A DNA stretch of 64,000 bases from Gammaproteobacteria bacterium Ga0074134 (GTDB taxonomy: Bacteria > Pseudomonadota > Gammaproteobacteria > Ga0077554 > Ga007554). Of this stretch, positions 37,400-43,992 are shown one piece after another. The notes beneath the pieces were generated by a model, which did not search any database, had not been told where the DNA came from, and saw only the letters and a list, made by a program, of their open reading frames with translations. Numbering within the stretch: position 1 is the stretch's first letter; every line of letters begins with the position of its first letter. Both the position numbers and the translations under genes were made by a program. The stretch covers positions 1-64,000 of the forward strand of contig LNEJ01000072.1 in assembly GCA_001464965.1 (NCBI GenBank), given 5' to 3'.

Positions 37400-39441
37400 A
37401 TTTCCACCTCCACCTGCCCGGTTTTTTCTTTGCTGGTTTCCGGGCTTCTATCCGCTACTCCGCTACCCGCCTTATTCCATGCGGGTTTCAGGGTAGCGGA
37501 TGGGTTCTGGGTAGCGGCTACCTGATTTCTATCCGCTACCGTGGAAGCCGCACTACCATTGACATGTAGCGGGTAGCGGATGATTTCAGGGGGAAGGGCA
37601 GCAGAAAGATAACGCGAGAATGCTTCCTCAAATTGATTACTATCGAAGCCCTTCTTCACGTCACCATAACCAATTTTAAGATTTTTGGACTTGATACCGT
37701 ACCCATCGAGCTTGCGCGCCAGTTGCCGGGGATTCATCGGCTTGCCACGGTTATACGTCGCCCACGGCTTTTCGTCATCGCCACACAAAGCCGTTATTAA
37801 ATCCGCCGTAGTAATACGGGTCACTTGCTTGGTGTCAAACATTTCCTGAATATCCAGGAGCAATTCGGTGCCGATACTTTGAGCCGGGTTGTCCGCGCCA
37901 GACAGCTTAAGTGCCGCCTTGCGGGCAAGATCAGGCCATGCGCCACCTGCCACCTCCGCAATGGCAAGGAGCGGCTCCCAGTTGTCTTGTGCGCGGTCGT
38001 TGAGGCTTTCGGGTAAGGCAGGCCGTGCGCGTCTGACATCCTTGCAGTAGTCCTGCGCAAAACGCGCCAGCTTTGCCGCCAGGTCATCGAATAATCCCGG
38101 TTCCGCGTAGCGCAGTCGATCAGCCTGTTCATGGGGCAGCTTGCGCCGCAGCTCCAGCAAGATTGACCTATCCATGAGTGTATCTGCCAGATGGCCGATG
38201 CCTGCCAGCGCCTTCGCACCCCACACATTGAATTTCTTGGGGGTGAAATCCTCACCGACTGTTCGCACGATGTAGGCTGAATCCCGCGTGTGTCCGCAAT
38301 TGAGCAAGCCGCGAAGTTCCTCGTTTTCGCGCATGAAACTATCGGCTTCATCCACCAGCAATGTAGGCTTCCAGGCATCTATCGCACGGAACAACGCTGC
38401 CGGGGATATGTTGCTGGCGGTTAGTGGGCGGCTTACCAGCCTGCCCAGCAAGAACAATAATTGCGACTTGCCACAGCGTTTCTCAGGGGCGGTAATGATG
38501 GCCAAGGGGGCGACTTGAACAACATCCATAAGCCAGGTCATGGCCGTCCACAAGGCAACGGCGTGTGACGTTTCCTCCTGACAAACGATGAATCGCCGCA
38601 CCACGGCTGAAATGTCTGTCAGCAGTTGAGCGGGGGCGATGGGGTACGGCCAAGGTTCCACCTCATCAAATACTAAACCCGTGTCCACTTCGTCCTTGCG
38701 TGCCGCCGCTACCAACTTGTCCAAGGTGCCAGGGCGAATGCCCAAGGCTTCGGCTTCTTTCTTGCGCTCCCGGTCATATTGAACGGCGGGTAGAGCCGCA
38801 AGACGTTGGATAGCCGCATCGTCGTGGTTTTCCGTCCCGGTTGATGTTTTGGTATCACCCGTCACCGTTACGTCACTTGCTGGCGATTCTGGAAGGTTGA
38901 TAGTGGGTAATGCCAAAATATCCGCCACCGTTGCGCCAGGGTTTACCTTTAACCAGTCCACCACGTCACCCTTAAGGGGAAGATTCAATGCCGCTGTGTC
39001 GATTACCCGCACCGTGCAATTCATCTGTAACAGGATGGAAGCCGCCGCATCGGCATAACGCCGCCCAGCCTCATCGTTGTCCGGCCAGATCGTCACGCAT
39101 CGCCCAGCCATGATTGACCAGTCGGCTTTCTCTGCCGAATCCGCCGCGCCGCTGGTGGTGGCCAGTGCCCCGGTTTTCAGCAGGGCATCGGCGCACCATT
39201 CGCCTTCTACCACGATCACCACATCATCAGGCCGGGCTGCCAGATCGTGCAGGCGGTACAGCGGTTTGCCGTCTGGGTATTCCGGCTCGCCCAGCGTGTA
39301 GCCCGCGCCGTTCAGCTTCATGGGGCGAATCCACTTCTCACCAGTGAGGGGATTTTTCAGTCGAATGCGCCAGTACAGTGGGCCACCATCGCCGTCAGTG
39401 TATTCTTGCCAGCCGCCGGGCTGCATCTTTGAGGATCTCAC
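37396..39441 (-). CDS. Toprim/DUF3631 helicase-primase
   Basis: A 681-aa protein that would prime or unwind the island's DNA. The N-terminal third has a Toprim-like domain (VVIVVEGEWCADALLKTG and CVTIWPDNDEAGRRYADAA, the latter with the DxD-type acidic pair). A P-loop domain follows, with ITAPEKRCGKSQLLFLLG as Walker A and TLLVDEADSFM as Walker B, and DUF3631 blocks (NVWGAKALAGIGHLADTLMDRSILLEL). The frame starts with GTG at 39441, but an ATG at 39445 in another frame gives MSEILKDAA, and joining them would need removal of one base in 39415-39425; the 5' end may be frameshifted. The C-terminal tail is degenerate. Confidence 0.85.
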   Translation of the reverse strand: MRSSKMQPGGWQEYTDGDGGPLYWRIRLKNPLTGEKWIRPMKLNGAGYTLGEPEYPDGKPLYRLHDLAARPDDVVIVVEGEWCADALLKTGALATTSGAADSAEKADWSIMAGRCVTIWPDNDEAGRRYADAAASILLQMNCTVRVIDTAALNLPLKGDVVDWLKVNPGATVADILALPTINLPESPASDVTVTGDTKTSTGTENHDDAAIQRLAALPAVQYDRERKKEAEALGIRPGTLDKLVAAARKDEVDTGLVFDEVEPWPYPIAPAQLLTDISAVVRRFIVCQEETSHAVALWTAMTWLMDVVQVAPLAIITAPEKRCGKSQLLFLLGRLVSRPLTASNISPAALFRAIDAWKPTLLVDEADSFMRENEELRGLLNCGHTRDSAYIVRTVGEDFTPKKFNVWGAKALAGIGHLADTLMDRSILLELRRKLPHEQADRLRYAEPGLFDDLAAKLARFAQDYCKDVRRARPALPESLNDRAQDNWEPLLAIAEVAGGAWPDLARKAALKLSGADNPAQSIGTELLLDIQEMFDTKQVTRITTADLITALCGDDEKPWATYNRGKPMNPRQLARKLDGYGIKSKNLKIGYGDVKKGFDSNQFEEAFSRYLSAALPPEIIRYPLHVNGSAASTVADRNQVAATQNPSATLKPAWNKAGSGVADRSPETSKEKTGQVEVEI

Positions 39442-39545
39442 TCATTGGTAAGCCCTCCATACCGGATCAACCACTCTGCGGCCTTCACAGGAAGCAATCC
39501 AGACAAAGCGAGCCTGAATATTATGTTCTTGGTTATGGCTTTCAT
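39438..39545 (-). CDS. 35-aa small protein between the zinc-finger and helicase genes
   Basis: A short hydrophobic protein, MKAITKNIIFRLALSGLLP and KAAEWLIRYGGLTNE, that overlaps its upstream neighbour (ATGA at 39542-39545) and ends inside the start region of the helicase-primase gene. The two overlaps favour a real coupled gene. The function is unknown; one amphipathic or membrane helix is likely. Confidence 0.6.
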   Translation of the reverse strand: MKAITKNIIFRLALSGLLPVKAAEWLIRYGGLTNE

Positions 39546-39856
39546 CGTTCCACCTCCCAAGCGTCCAGCGCCTTCGCTGCTTCGATAAAGCGCAGGCTAT
39601 GGCGTTTCATGTGGAAGGCCAGCACATCGCCGCCATGCGCCCCACAGACCATGCAGCGGTATCCGCCGGTATCCAACCGAACACGCAGACTTGGTTTGGT
39701 ATCATCATGGAAAGGGCAAATGGCATTTTTCCATTCCCCGCCACCGAACAGTTTCAAGCCCTGTTCGTGGTAATACTCGGCGGGAATTGGCAGAAGGTTG
39801 CGATTGAAGCCAAAGGGTTTGCGGGTATTGCCCCGCGTGGGGTGCGCGTAGCTCAT
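39542..39856 (-). CDS. CHC2 zinc-finger primase-like protein
   Basis: A 104-aa protein with the DnaG-type CHC2 zinc finger: CPFHDDTKPSLRV, GGYRCMVCGAHGGDVLAF, preceded by an LLPIPAEYYHEQG helix. It contains only the zinc-binding part, while the Toprim and helicase parts are on the next gene, so the two would form a split primase. ATG at 39856 is chosen by fold start. Confidence 0.88.
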   Translation of the reverse strand: MSYAHPTRGNTRKPFGFNRNLLPIPAEYYHEQGLKLFGGGEWKNAICPFHDDTKPSLRVRLDTGGYRCMVCGAHGGDVLAFHMKRHSLRFIEAAKALDAWEVER

Positions 39857-39866
39857 GGTCGTGCCC

Positions 39867-40100
39867 CTACGCTTTGTCTTGGCTGGTAGAGGTGACGCGG
39901 CGCTCATCCATCCATCGCTGAACATCCGCTATTTTGTAGCGCACGGCACGGGAGATTTTTGCGTAAGGGATACCATCGCCAGCCCATCTGGCCCGTTGAA
40001 ACCACGCAAGTGACATACCGGTGATCGCCGATGCCTCTTTTTCGTCTATCCACCGGTCAGGTTGAAGCTCGAAGTCTCTGCGTTGATTTTGCTCTTTCAT
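39867..40100 (-). CDS. AlpA-family DNA-binding regulator or excisionase
   Basis: A 77-aa protein with a winged or MerR-like helix-turn-helix: WIDEKEASAITGMSLAWFQRARWAGDGIPYAKISRAVRYKIADVQRWMDE. AlpA-like proteins control integrase genes or help excision in P4-type islands. It is followed closely by the CHC2 gene; the upstream region has the palindrome at 40186. Confidence 0.88.
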   Translation of the reverse strand: MKEQNQRRDFELQPDRWIDEKEASAITGMSLAWFQRARWAGDGIPYAKISRAVRYKIADVQRWMDERRVTSTSQDKA

Positions 40101-40185
40101 GATGCTGCCCTCTGTCATAAGAAACACAAGGACAGAATAATGCAGTTATTTATTTAAGCGCATGATTTTTAATTGTTTTACGCAT

Positions 40186-40201
40186 AAGTCAGGCCTGACT
40201 T
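40186..40201. promoter_or_regulatory. Perfect 16-bp palindrome upstream of alpA
   Basis: AAGTCAGGCCTGACTT is completely self-complementary. A second, imperfect one, AAGAC...GTCTT, lies at about 40216-40236. Being 85 bp upstream of the AlpA-like start, they may form an operator, perhaps for AlpA itself. Confidence 0.6.
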
Positions 40202-40254
40202 ACACCCAAAAAGCGCAAGACTGGCCTGGTTGTCTTAAAGGCAGGTTATGACAT

Positions 40255-41241
40255 TTATTTAAGCTTGGCTTTTACGCCTTTGGTGATGTCGCGAATGCGG
40301 GATAGGGAGTAAGGCTTTTTGCCATTGATAGTTACGTCGTGACGGTTGCCGTCATGTATCACGGTATCGCGGGTACCGCCGACGGTTATCTTTTTCCCCG
40401 TAGCCCACTTGTGAACATAGTCCACATGCTCGTCCACTGTTAAAAACGGATGCGCCTTGCAATGCTCAGTAAAAACGGCCGAGAATAATTTCTTTATGTC
40501 TGCTGCTCTTTTTTTATTACTCTCTTTTCCTTTCGGTCGCCCAAGCGCAAGGTTCTTTTTCTGTTGATTCAATTTCTCTTGTATTAGCCGGAATCTTGGT
40601 TCTAAAAATCTCGCATAGCTGGCTTCAACCTCACTAATTTTAGCCTTATAGCCATTCCGGAAAGTCAATTCGTGAGCAGCTCCACCGATGTCATTTTTTA
40701 AATCGTTGGCACAATCATGCAAAACCAGAGCCGCCAATATGTGTTCTTGAGAGATTTTGGAGAAGGAATCCAACAGGCGTGGGTACTCTTCTTTTTGAAG
40801 GTGGCAATAAAGATCATAGTGAGTTGTGATCCCCCAAAATTTAATACCATTCCAGTCCTCGTGTCCACCTGAGAAATAATCGTTTCGCAGCTTGGCGAAA
40901 TGCGCCGCTCGCTGCATCCTGTCTTCCGGGATACCGTTTTCGGCGAACCACATGCAGAAAACGCTATCGAGAAGATCCCAGACCGCGCGTACATATTCTT
41001 CCGTTTGGCCTTTCAACGTGCGCCGTGCTTCATGCACGGCATAATATACCGTGTCGTAGATTAGATCGCCTGACATAGAAGCACGGAAAGAGGATAAACC
41101 CAAACCACGGCTTTCAAGTGAGCCGCTTAACCAACTCTCGGATAGTGAAGGTTGCTGTACCAGTGCAACAAGACCACTTGGCTTTGCCGCGTCGCTTTCC
41201 TTTATTTGCGTAGAATGTTCAGTCGTTTTGCGACTATTCAT
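40255..41241 (-). CDS. Unknown 328-aa island protein
   Basis: A soluble, charged protein of 328 residues. I see no signal peptide, membrane segment or known motif. The middle (AVHEARRTLKGQTEEYVRAVWDLLD, MQRAAHFAKLRNDYFSGG) and the C-terminal basic part (ALGRPKGKESNKKRAADIKKLF, DVTINGKKPYSLSRIRDI) look like real protein; the latter could bind nucleic acid. ATG at 41241 is chosen because AAAGGGGAC lies upstream. It is an orphan in this setting. Confidence 0.7.
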   Translation of the reverse strand: MNSRKTTEHSTQIKESDAAKPSGLVALVQQPSLSESWLSGSLESRGLGLSSFRASMSGDLIYDTVYYAVHEARRTLKGQTEEYVRAVWDLLDSVFCMWFAENGIPEDRMQRAAHFAKLRNDYFSGGHEDWNGIKFWGITTHYDLYCHLQKEEYPRLLDSFSKISQEHILAALVLHDCANDLKNDIGGAAHELTFRNGYKAKISEVEASYARFLEPRFRLIQEKLNQQKKNLALGRPKGKESNKKRAADIKKLFSAVFTEHCKAHPFLTVDEHVDYVHKWATGKKITVGGTRDTVIHDGNRHDVTINGKKPYSLSRIRDITKGVKAKLK

Positions 41242-41338
41242 GGCGTCCCCTTTCACACTTCGCCCTTGAAATACGAGCCGCGCCAGCCGGGCAAGGGTGT
41301 CCCGGTTTTCGCCCCGTCGGGCTAGATGCGGCAAACCA

Positions 41339-41551
41339 TCACGCCGCTTTGGTAAGCTCCGCCAGTTCCGCCGGGTCAATGCGCAAGGGCAGGTAGCCCG
41401 CCGCTTTCGCTTCCAGAATCGTGATTTCGGCGATGCCCTTTTCGCTATAGCCGATGTTCACATTCCAGCCATAGGATTCGTCCCGGACGATCTTGTCCTT
41501 GCTTAACTCGATATGAAGGGTGTCGTCTTCCGGGTAGTAGTGGATATTCAT
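41339..41551 (-). CDS. DUF2283 protein (putative antitoxin)
   Basis: A 70-aa protein with the DUF2283 pattern: MNIHYYPEDDTLHIELSKDKIVRDESYG and GIAEITILEAKA. It overlaps its upstream neighbour by 4 bp (ATGA). Paired genes of DUF4258 and DUF2283 are common and considered toxin-antitoxin-like. Confidence 0.85.
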   Translation of the reverse strand: MNIHYYPEDDTLHIELSKDKIVRDESYGWNVNIGYSEKGIAEITILEAKAAGYLPLRIDPAELAELTKAA

Positions 41552-41811
41552 TTTGGTAACTCCTTGATCTTCCAATCGGTCATTACGGTTTTAACGATAA
41601 TTGCTTGCGCGTCGACCGCCGCCACGCACAGCAGATTGTCATCCCTCTGGGGGATGTGCTTGTAAATCCACAGGTGTAAATCGTCCTTATAGTTGGTCTC
41701 GCCGGTCTCGATGATTTCCAGGACAAGCCCTTCATCAATGTCGCGCTTCGCCATGCTCTGGCGTGCATGATCCGTGAGCCGGATGTTTTTCTGAAACCGT
41801 TCGCTGAACAC
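41548..41811 (-). CDS. DUF4258 protein (putative RelE-like toxin)
   Basis: An 87-aa protein with the DUF4258 pattern IRLTDHARQSMAKRDIDEGLVLEIIE, NYKDDLHLWIYKHI, and VKTVMTDW. It starts with GTG at 41811 just after the integrase stop (41815-41817), so it is read with the integrase. With the DUF2283 gene it probably forms a stabilising pair. The enzymatic activity is unknown. Confidence 0.82.
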   Translation of the reverse strand: MFSERFQKNIRLTDHARQSMAKRDIDEGLVLEIIETGETNYKDDLHLWIYKHIPQRDDNLLCVAAVDAQAIIVKTVMTDWKIKELPK

Positions 41812-41814
41812 TCG

Positions 41815-43047
41815 CTACCCTGCCGTTTTCAGTTTCAACACATCGGCGCTCGGTTTGATGCCCGCGCATTTCAGGATGTAATCGGTGATTTTCTGCATGG
41901 GTTCCCGCAACTGTTCTATGTCGTGTTGAATATAGCCCGCCGTCACGTCATTGGATTTGTGGTTAAGCAGGCGCTTTATCGAGAAGTAGCTCAAGGAGTG
42001 GTCAAGGTTGTTGACGCAGGTGGCGAAGGTGCGCCGCAGATCGTGCAGGGTGAAAGTCACCCCCGATTCTCCAATCACCCGCGCCATCGGCGTGCGGGGT
42101 TCCACAAGATAGCCGCCCGCACCTCCTCCGGGGAACACATACGCACTCACGGCATTGGTGCGCCGCCGTTGAAGCAGGCCGAAGATGAAATCGGACAAGG
42201 GCAGGGTATGGTTCTGGTGGTTCTTGGTGTCGGTTACGGTCAGCGTCCTGGCCTTGAAGTCCACGTTGTCCCAGGTCAGTCTTGCCGCTTCCTGCCGCCT
42301 CAGTCCGGTAAACAGCAACAGAAGAAGGTAGTCGCGCACCGTGCCATTATCGAGACCCTGAACCGCCATGAACCAGGCGGGCAGTTCATGCGGCTTGATG
42401 TAACTGTCACGCCGCCTCATCCGATACCAGGCGCGGGTTTGTGACAGGCGTTTGACCGGGTTTTCGGCAATCAGCGAGCGGCCTTGTGCATCCTCGTAGC
42501 GGCCTGCCGCAAAGTTGAATAGTGCCCGCAGCAGTCTCATGGAGAGGTTGGCGTAGGCTTCCCCCTGATTTTTCCCCAGCAGGGTATGGCGCTCGGCCAT
42601 TTTGTCCTTGGTAATCGACAGCAGGGGCTTGTCTTTCCAGTCGCCGAAAGCGATTTCTATCACCCGCCGGTAATCGTAGAGCGTTTTGGGCTTGAGCGTC
42701 TTGCGGGCTTTCAGGTAGTCATGGAAGACTTCATTCAGTGTAATGGCTCTGGCTTCCTGTTCCAGATCCTTGATTTTATTTTCCAGCCTAACGGCGTTCG
42801 GGTTAATTCTCCTGGCCATCAACCCAAGCAACTGCCGCGCCTCGTTTCTGGCTTGCTCCGCCGTAAACACCCCGTGCTTGCCGATGGTCACGCGCACCGT
42901 CTTGCCGTTGACCTTGGTCTCGGCGATATAGGTTTTGCCGGTAGTCCCGGCGCGTAATCCGAAACCTTTCAGGTCGTCATCCCAATAGAGTTTTTGACCT
43001 GCCTGGGTATAGGGAATTTTTTCCACCACGGTTTTAGTCAGCTTCAT
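41815..43047 (-). CDS. int: P4-type tyrosine integrase (element 2)
   Basis: A 410-aa integrase with the DUF4102 arm-binding domain (KLTKTVVEKIPYTQAGQKLYWDDDLKGFGLRAG), the core-binding domain, and the catalytic domain with Arg in FTGLRRQEAARLTW, His/Arg in FTLHDLRRTFATCV, His in LLNHKSNDVTAGY and the nucleophile Tyr in AGYIQHD. It points away from the tRNA copy at 43210, which is 162 bp upstream of its start. GGGGGG lies before the ATG. Complete. Confidence 0.95.
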   Translation of the reverse strand: MKLTKTVVEKIPYTQAGQKLYWDDDLKGFGLRAGTTGKTYIAETKVNGKTVRVTIGKHGVFTAEQARNEARQLLGLMARRINPNAVRLENKIKDLEQEARAITLNEVFHDYLKARKTLKPKTLYDYRRVIEIAFGDWKDKPLLSITKDKMAERHTLLGKNQGEAYANLSMRLLRALFNFAAGRYEDAQGRSLIAENPVKRLSQTRAWYRMRRRDSYIKPHELPAWFMAVQGLDNGTVRDYLLLLLFTGLRRQEAARLTWDNVDFKARTLTVTDTKNHQNHTLPLSDFIFGLLQRRRTNAVSAYVFPGGGAGGYLVEPRTPMARVIGESGVTFTLHDLRRTFATCVNNLDHSLSYFSIKRLLNHKSNDVTAGYIQHDIEQLREPMQKITDYILKCAGIKPSADVLKLKTAG

Positions 43048-43067
43048 TTTTGCCCCCCGTCTTCCGC

Positions 43068-43184
43068 ATTAGTAGGAAATTAGTAGGAAAGATAATTAAA
43101 ACTCACGCATAGACCTTCTGACTTATTAACCAGAAGAATATATGATTAGAAAGGAATTTTCAAACTAATTAAAAATTAGTAGGA
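43068..43184. repeat. TAGTAGGAA repeats near the right att
   Basis: ATTAGTAGGAAA at 43068-43079 and 43079-43090, then ATTAGTAGGA at 43175-43184. They flank the integrase promoter and the att core, as integrase arm-binding sites usually do. Confidence 0.65.
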
Positions 43185-43209
43185 GGGTATAAAACCGGGT
43201 TTTCTATAA

Positions 43210-43254
43210 CTCTTAATCAGTAGGTCGTAGGTTCAAGTCCTACACGGCCCACCA
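43210..43254 (+). repeat. att direct repeat, tRNA-Lys(CUU) 3' half, copy B
   Basis: This is identical over 45 bp to 34505-34549. It marks the right end of element 2 and the junction to the chromosome. The 5' half of a tRNA is absent here as well. Confidence 0.92.
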
Positions 43255-43281
43255 CCTTTAGTTTTCCTGTGTAGCCATCTA

Positions 43282-43424
43282 AGAACCTGTTCACGATCTC
43301 GATCAAGGGATGTAGTGCAAGGCAAAATCGCACGAAAAAGCGGAGCATACACGGAGTATGTGAGCATTTTGAGTGTGATTTTAACGCCGCAATGCGCCCT
43401 TCAGCGAGATCGTGAACAGGTTCT
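43282..43424. mobile_element. 143-bp MITE-like element with 20-bp inverted ends
   Basis: The ends, AGAACCTGTTCACGAT... and its exact complement ...ATCGTGAACAGGTTCT, are 20-bp perfect inverted repeats (43282-43301 and 43405-43424), and the inside (GCAAGGCAAAATCGCAC, CATAC/GTATG hairpin, GTGATTTTAACGCCGC) is also partly symmetric. No gene is encoded. It lies 28 bp after the att site. A partial relative is at 50238-50263, so this is a repeated family in the genome. Confidence 0.85.
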
Positions 43425-43448
43425 AAAGTGGGTGGCCGCGCGCCAGCC

Positions 43449-43904
43449 CTATTTGCCCCAGGTGTTTTCTGAAGCGCTAAAAGAGCTGTCGTTGTTTTTG
43501 TCCCACCGCTTGGCGCCCGTTCCATCCAGTTCCAGCATCCCATCGCTTGCCTGGCTTGTTCCCGAGATCGGGGTGGCTCGCACGGTGTAGGTTGTTTGTG
43601 TCGCGGCCGAAATGGACAGATTGTATTGTTTCGATGTGCCATCCAGCGGAGCCTGGGCGGGAAAAATGGCGCCTGCTCCGCTGCCCAGGGCTGGGGCGGC
43701 GCCGCCTGGCGTATAGGTGTTGTTTTGCGTGAACACCCGTTCCATTGCATTGCCCAGAGATATCAGCGCCGCCTGCGCCGCTGCGCGCCGGGATTGTCTT
43801 ACGCTGTCCTGGTAGGCGGGATAGGCTACGGCGGCAAGGATGCCGATGATGACCACGGTGACCATCAGCTCGATCAACGTGAATCCTGATGATTTATTTT
43901 TCAT
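43449..43904 (-). CDS. pilE: Type IV pilin PilE
   Basis: A 151-aa prepilin. The short leader ends in SSGFTLIELMVTVVIIGILAAVAYPAYQDSV: cleavage after Gly by the prepilin peptidase PilD and the Glu5 residue are as expected. The rest is a pilin head with ASDGMLELDGTGAKRWD. It is the last gene of the minor pilin locus. PilE would be a minor or major subunit of the pilus for twitching or adhesion. Confidence 0.93.
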   Translation of the reverse strand: MKNKSSGFTLIELMVTVVIIGILAAVAYPAYQDSVRQSRRAAAQAALISLGNAMERVFTQNNTYTPGGAAPALGSGAGAIFPAQAPLDGTSKQYNLSISAATQTTYTVRATPISGTSQASDGMLELDGTGAKRWDKNNDSSFSASENTWGK

Positions 43905-43948
43905 TACACATATACTCCATGGGTGAATAGGCTTGGTTCATGGTGCAG

Positions 43949-43977
43949 GCTGCCGGAAAAACGTGTCTTCCGGCAGC
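43949..43977. terminator. Hairpin between pilY1 and pilE
   Basis: GCTGCCGGAA (43949-43958) and TTCCGGCAGC (43968-43977) form a 10-bp stem with a 9-base loop in the 88-bp gap. In the direction of transcription no T-run follows, so it is rather a partial terminator or an RNA-stabilising stem that would lower pilE expression. Confidence 0.5.
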
Positions 43978-43992
43978 TTGCTATTCAGATCC

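Larger units (their letters stand above)
34505..43254. mobile_element. 8.7-kb island in tandem with the ICE, at the same tRNA-Lys site
   Basis: The segment is bounded by two 45-bp tRNA-Lys 3' halves, and has a P4-type integrase beside one of them, an AlpA-like regulator, a CHC2 plus Toprim/DUF3631 replication module and cargo. This is the plan of a P4-like satellite or integrative island. No structural phage genes or transfer genes are present, so it would need a helper or be moved only by excision and integration. Near both ends the sequence TAGTAGGAA is repeated, as expected for integrase arm sites. Confidence 0.88.
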
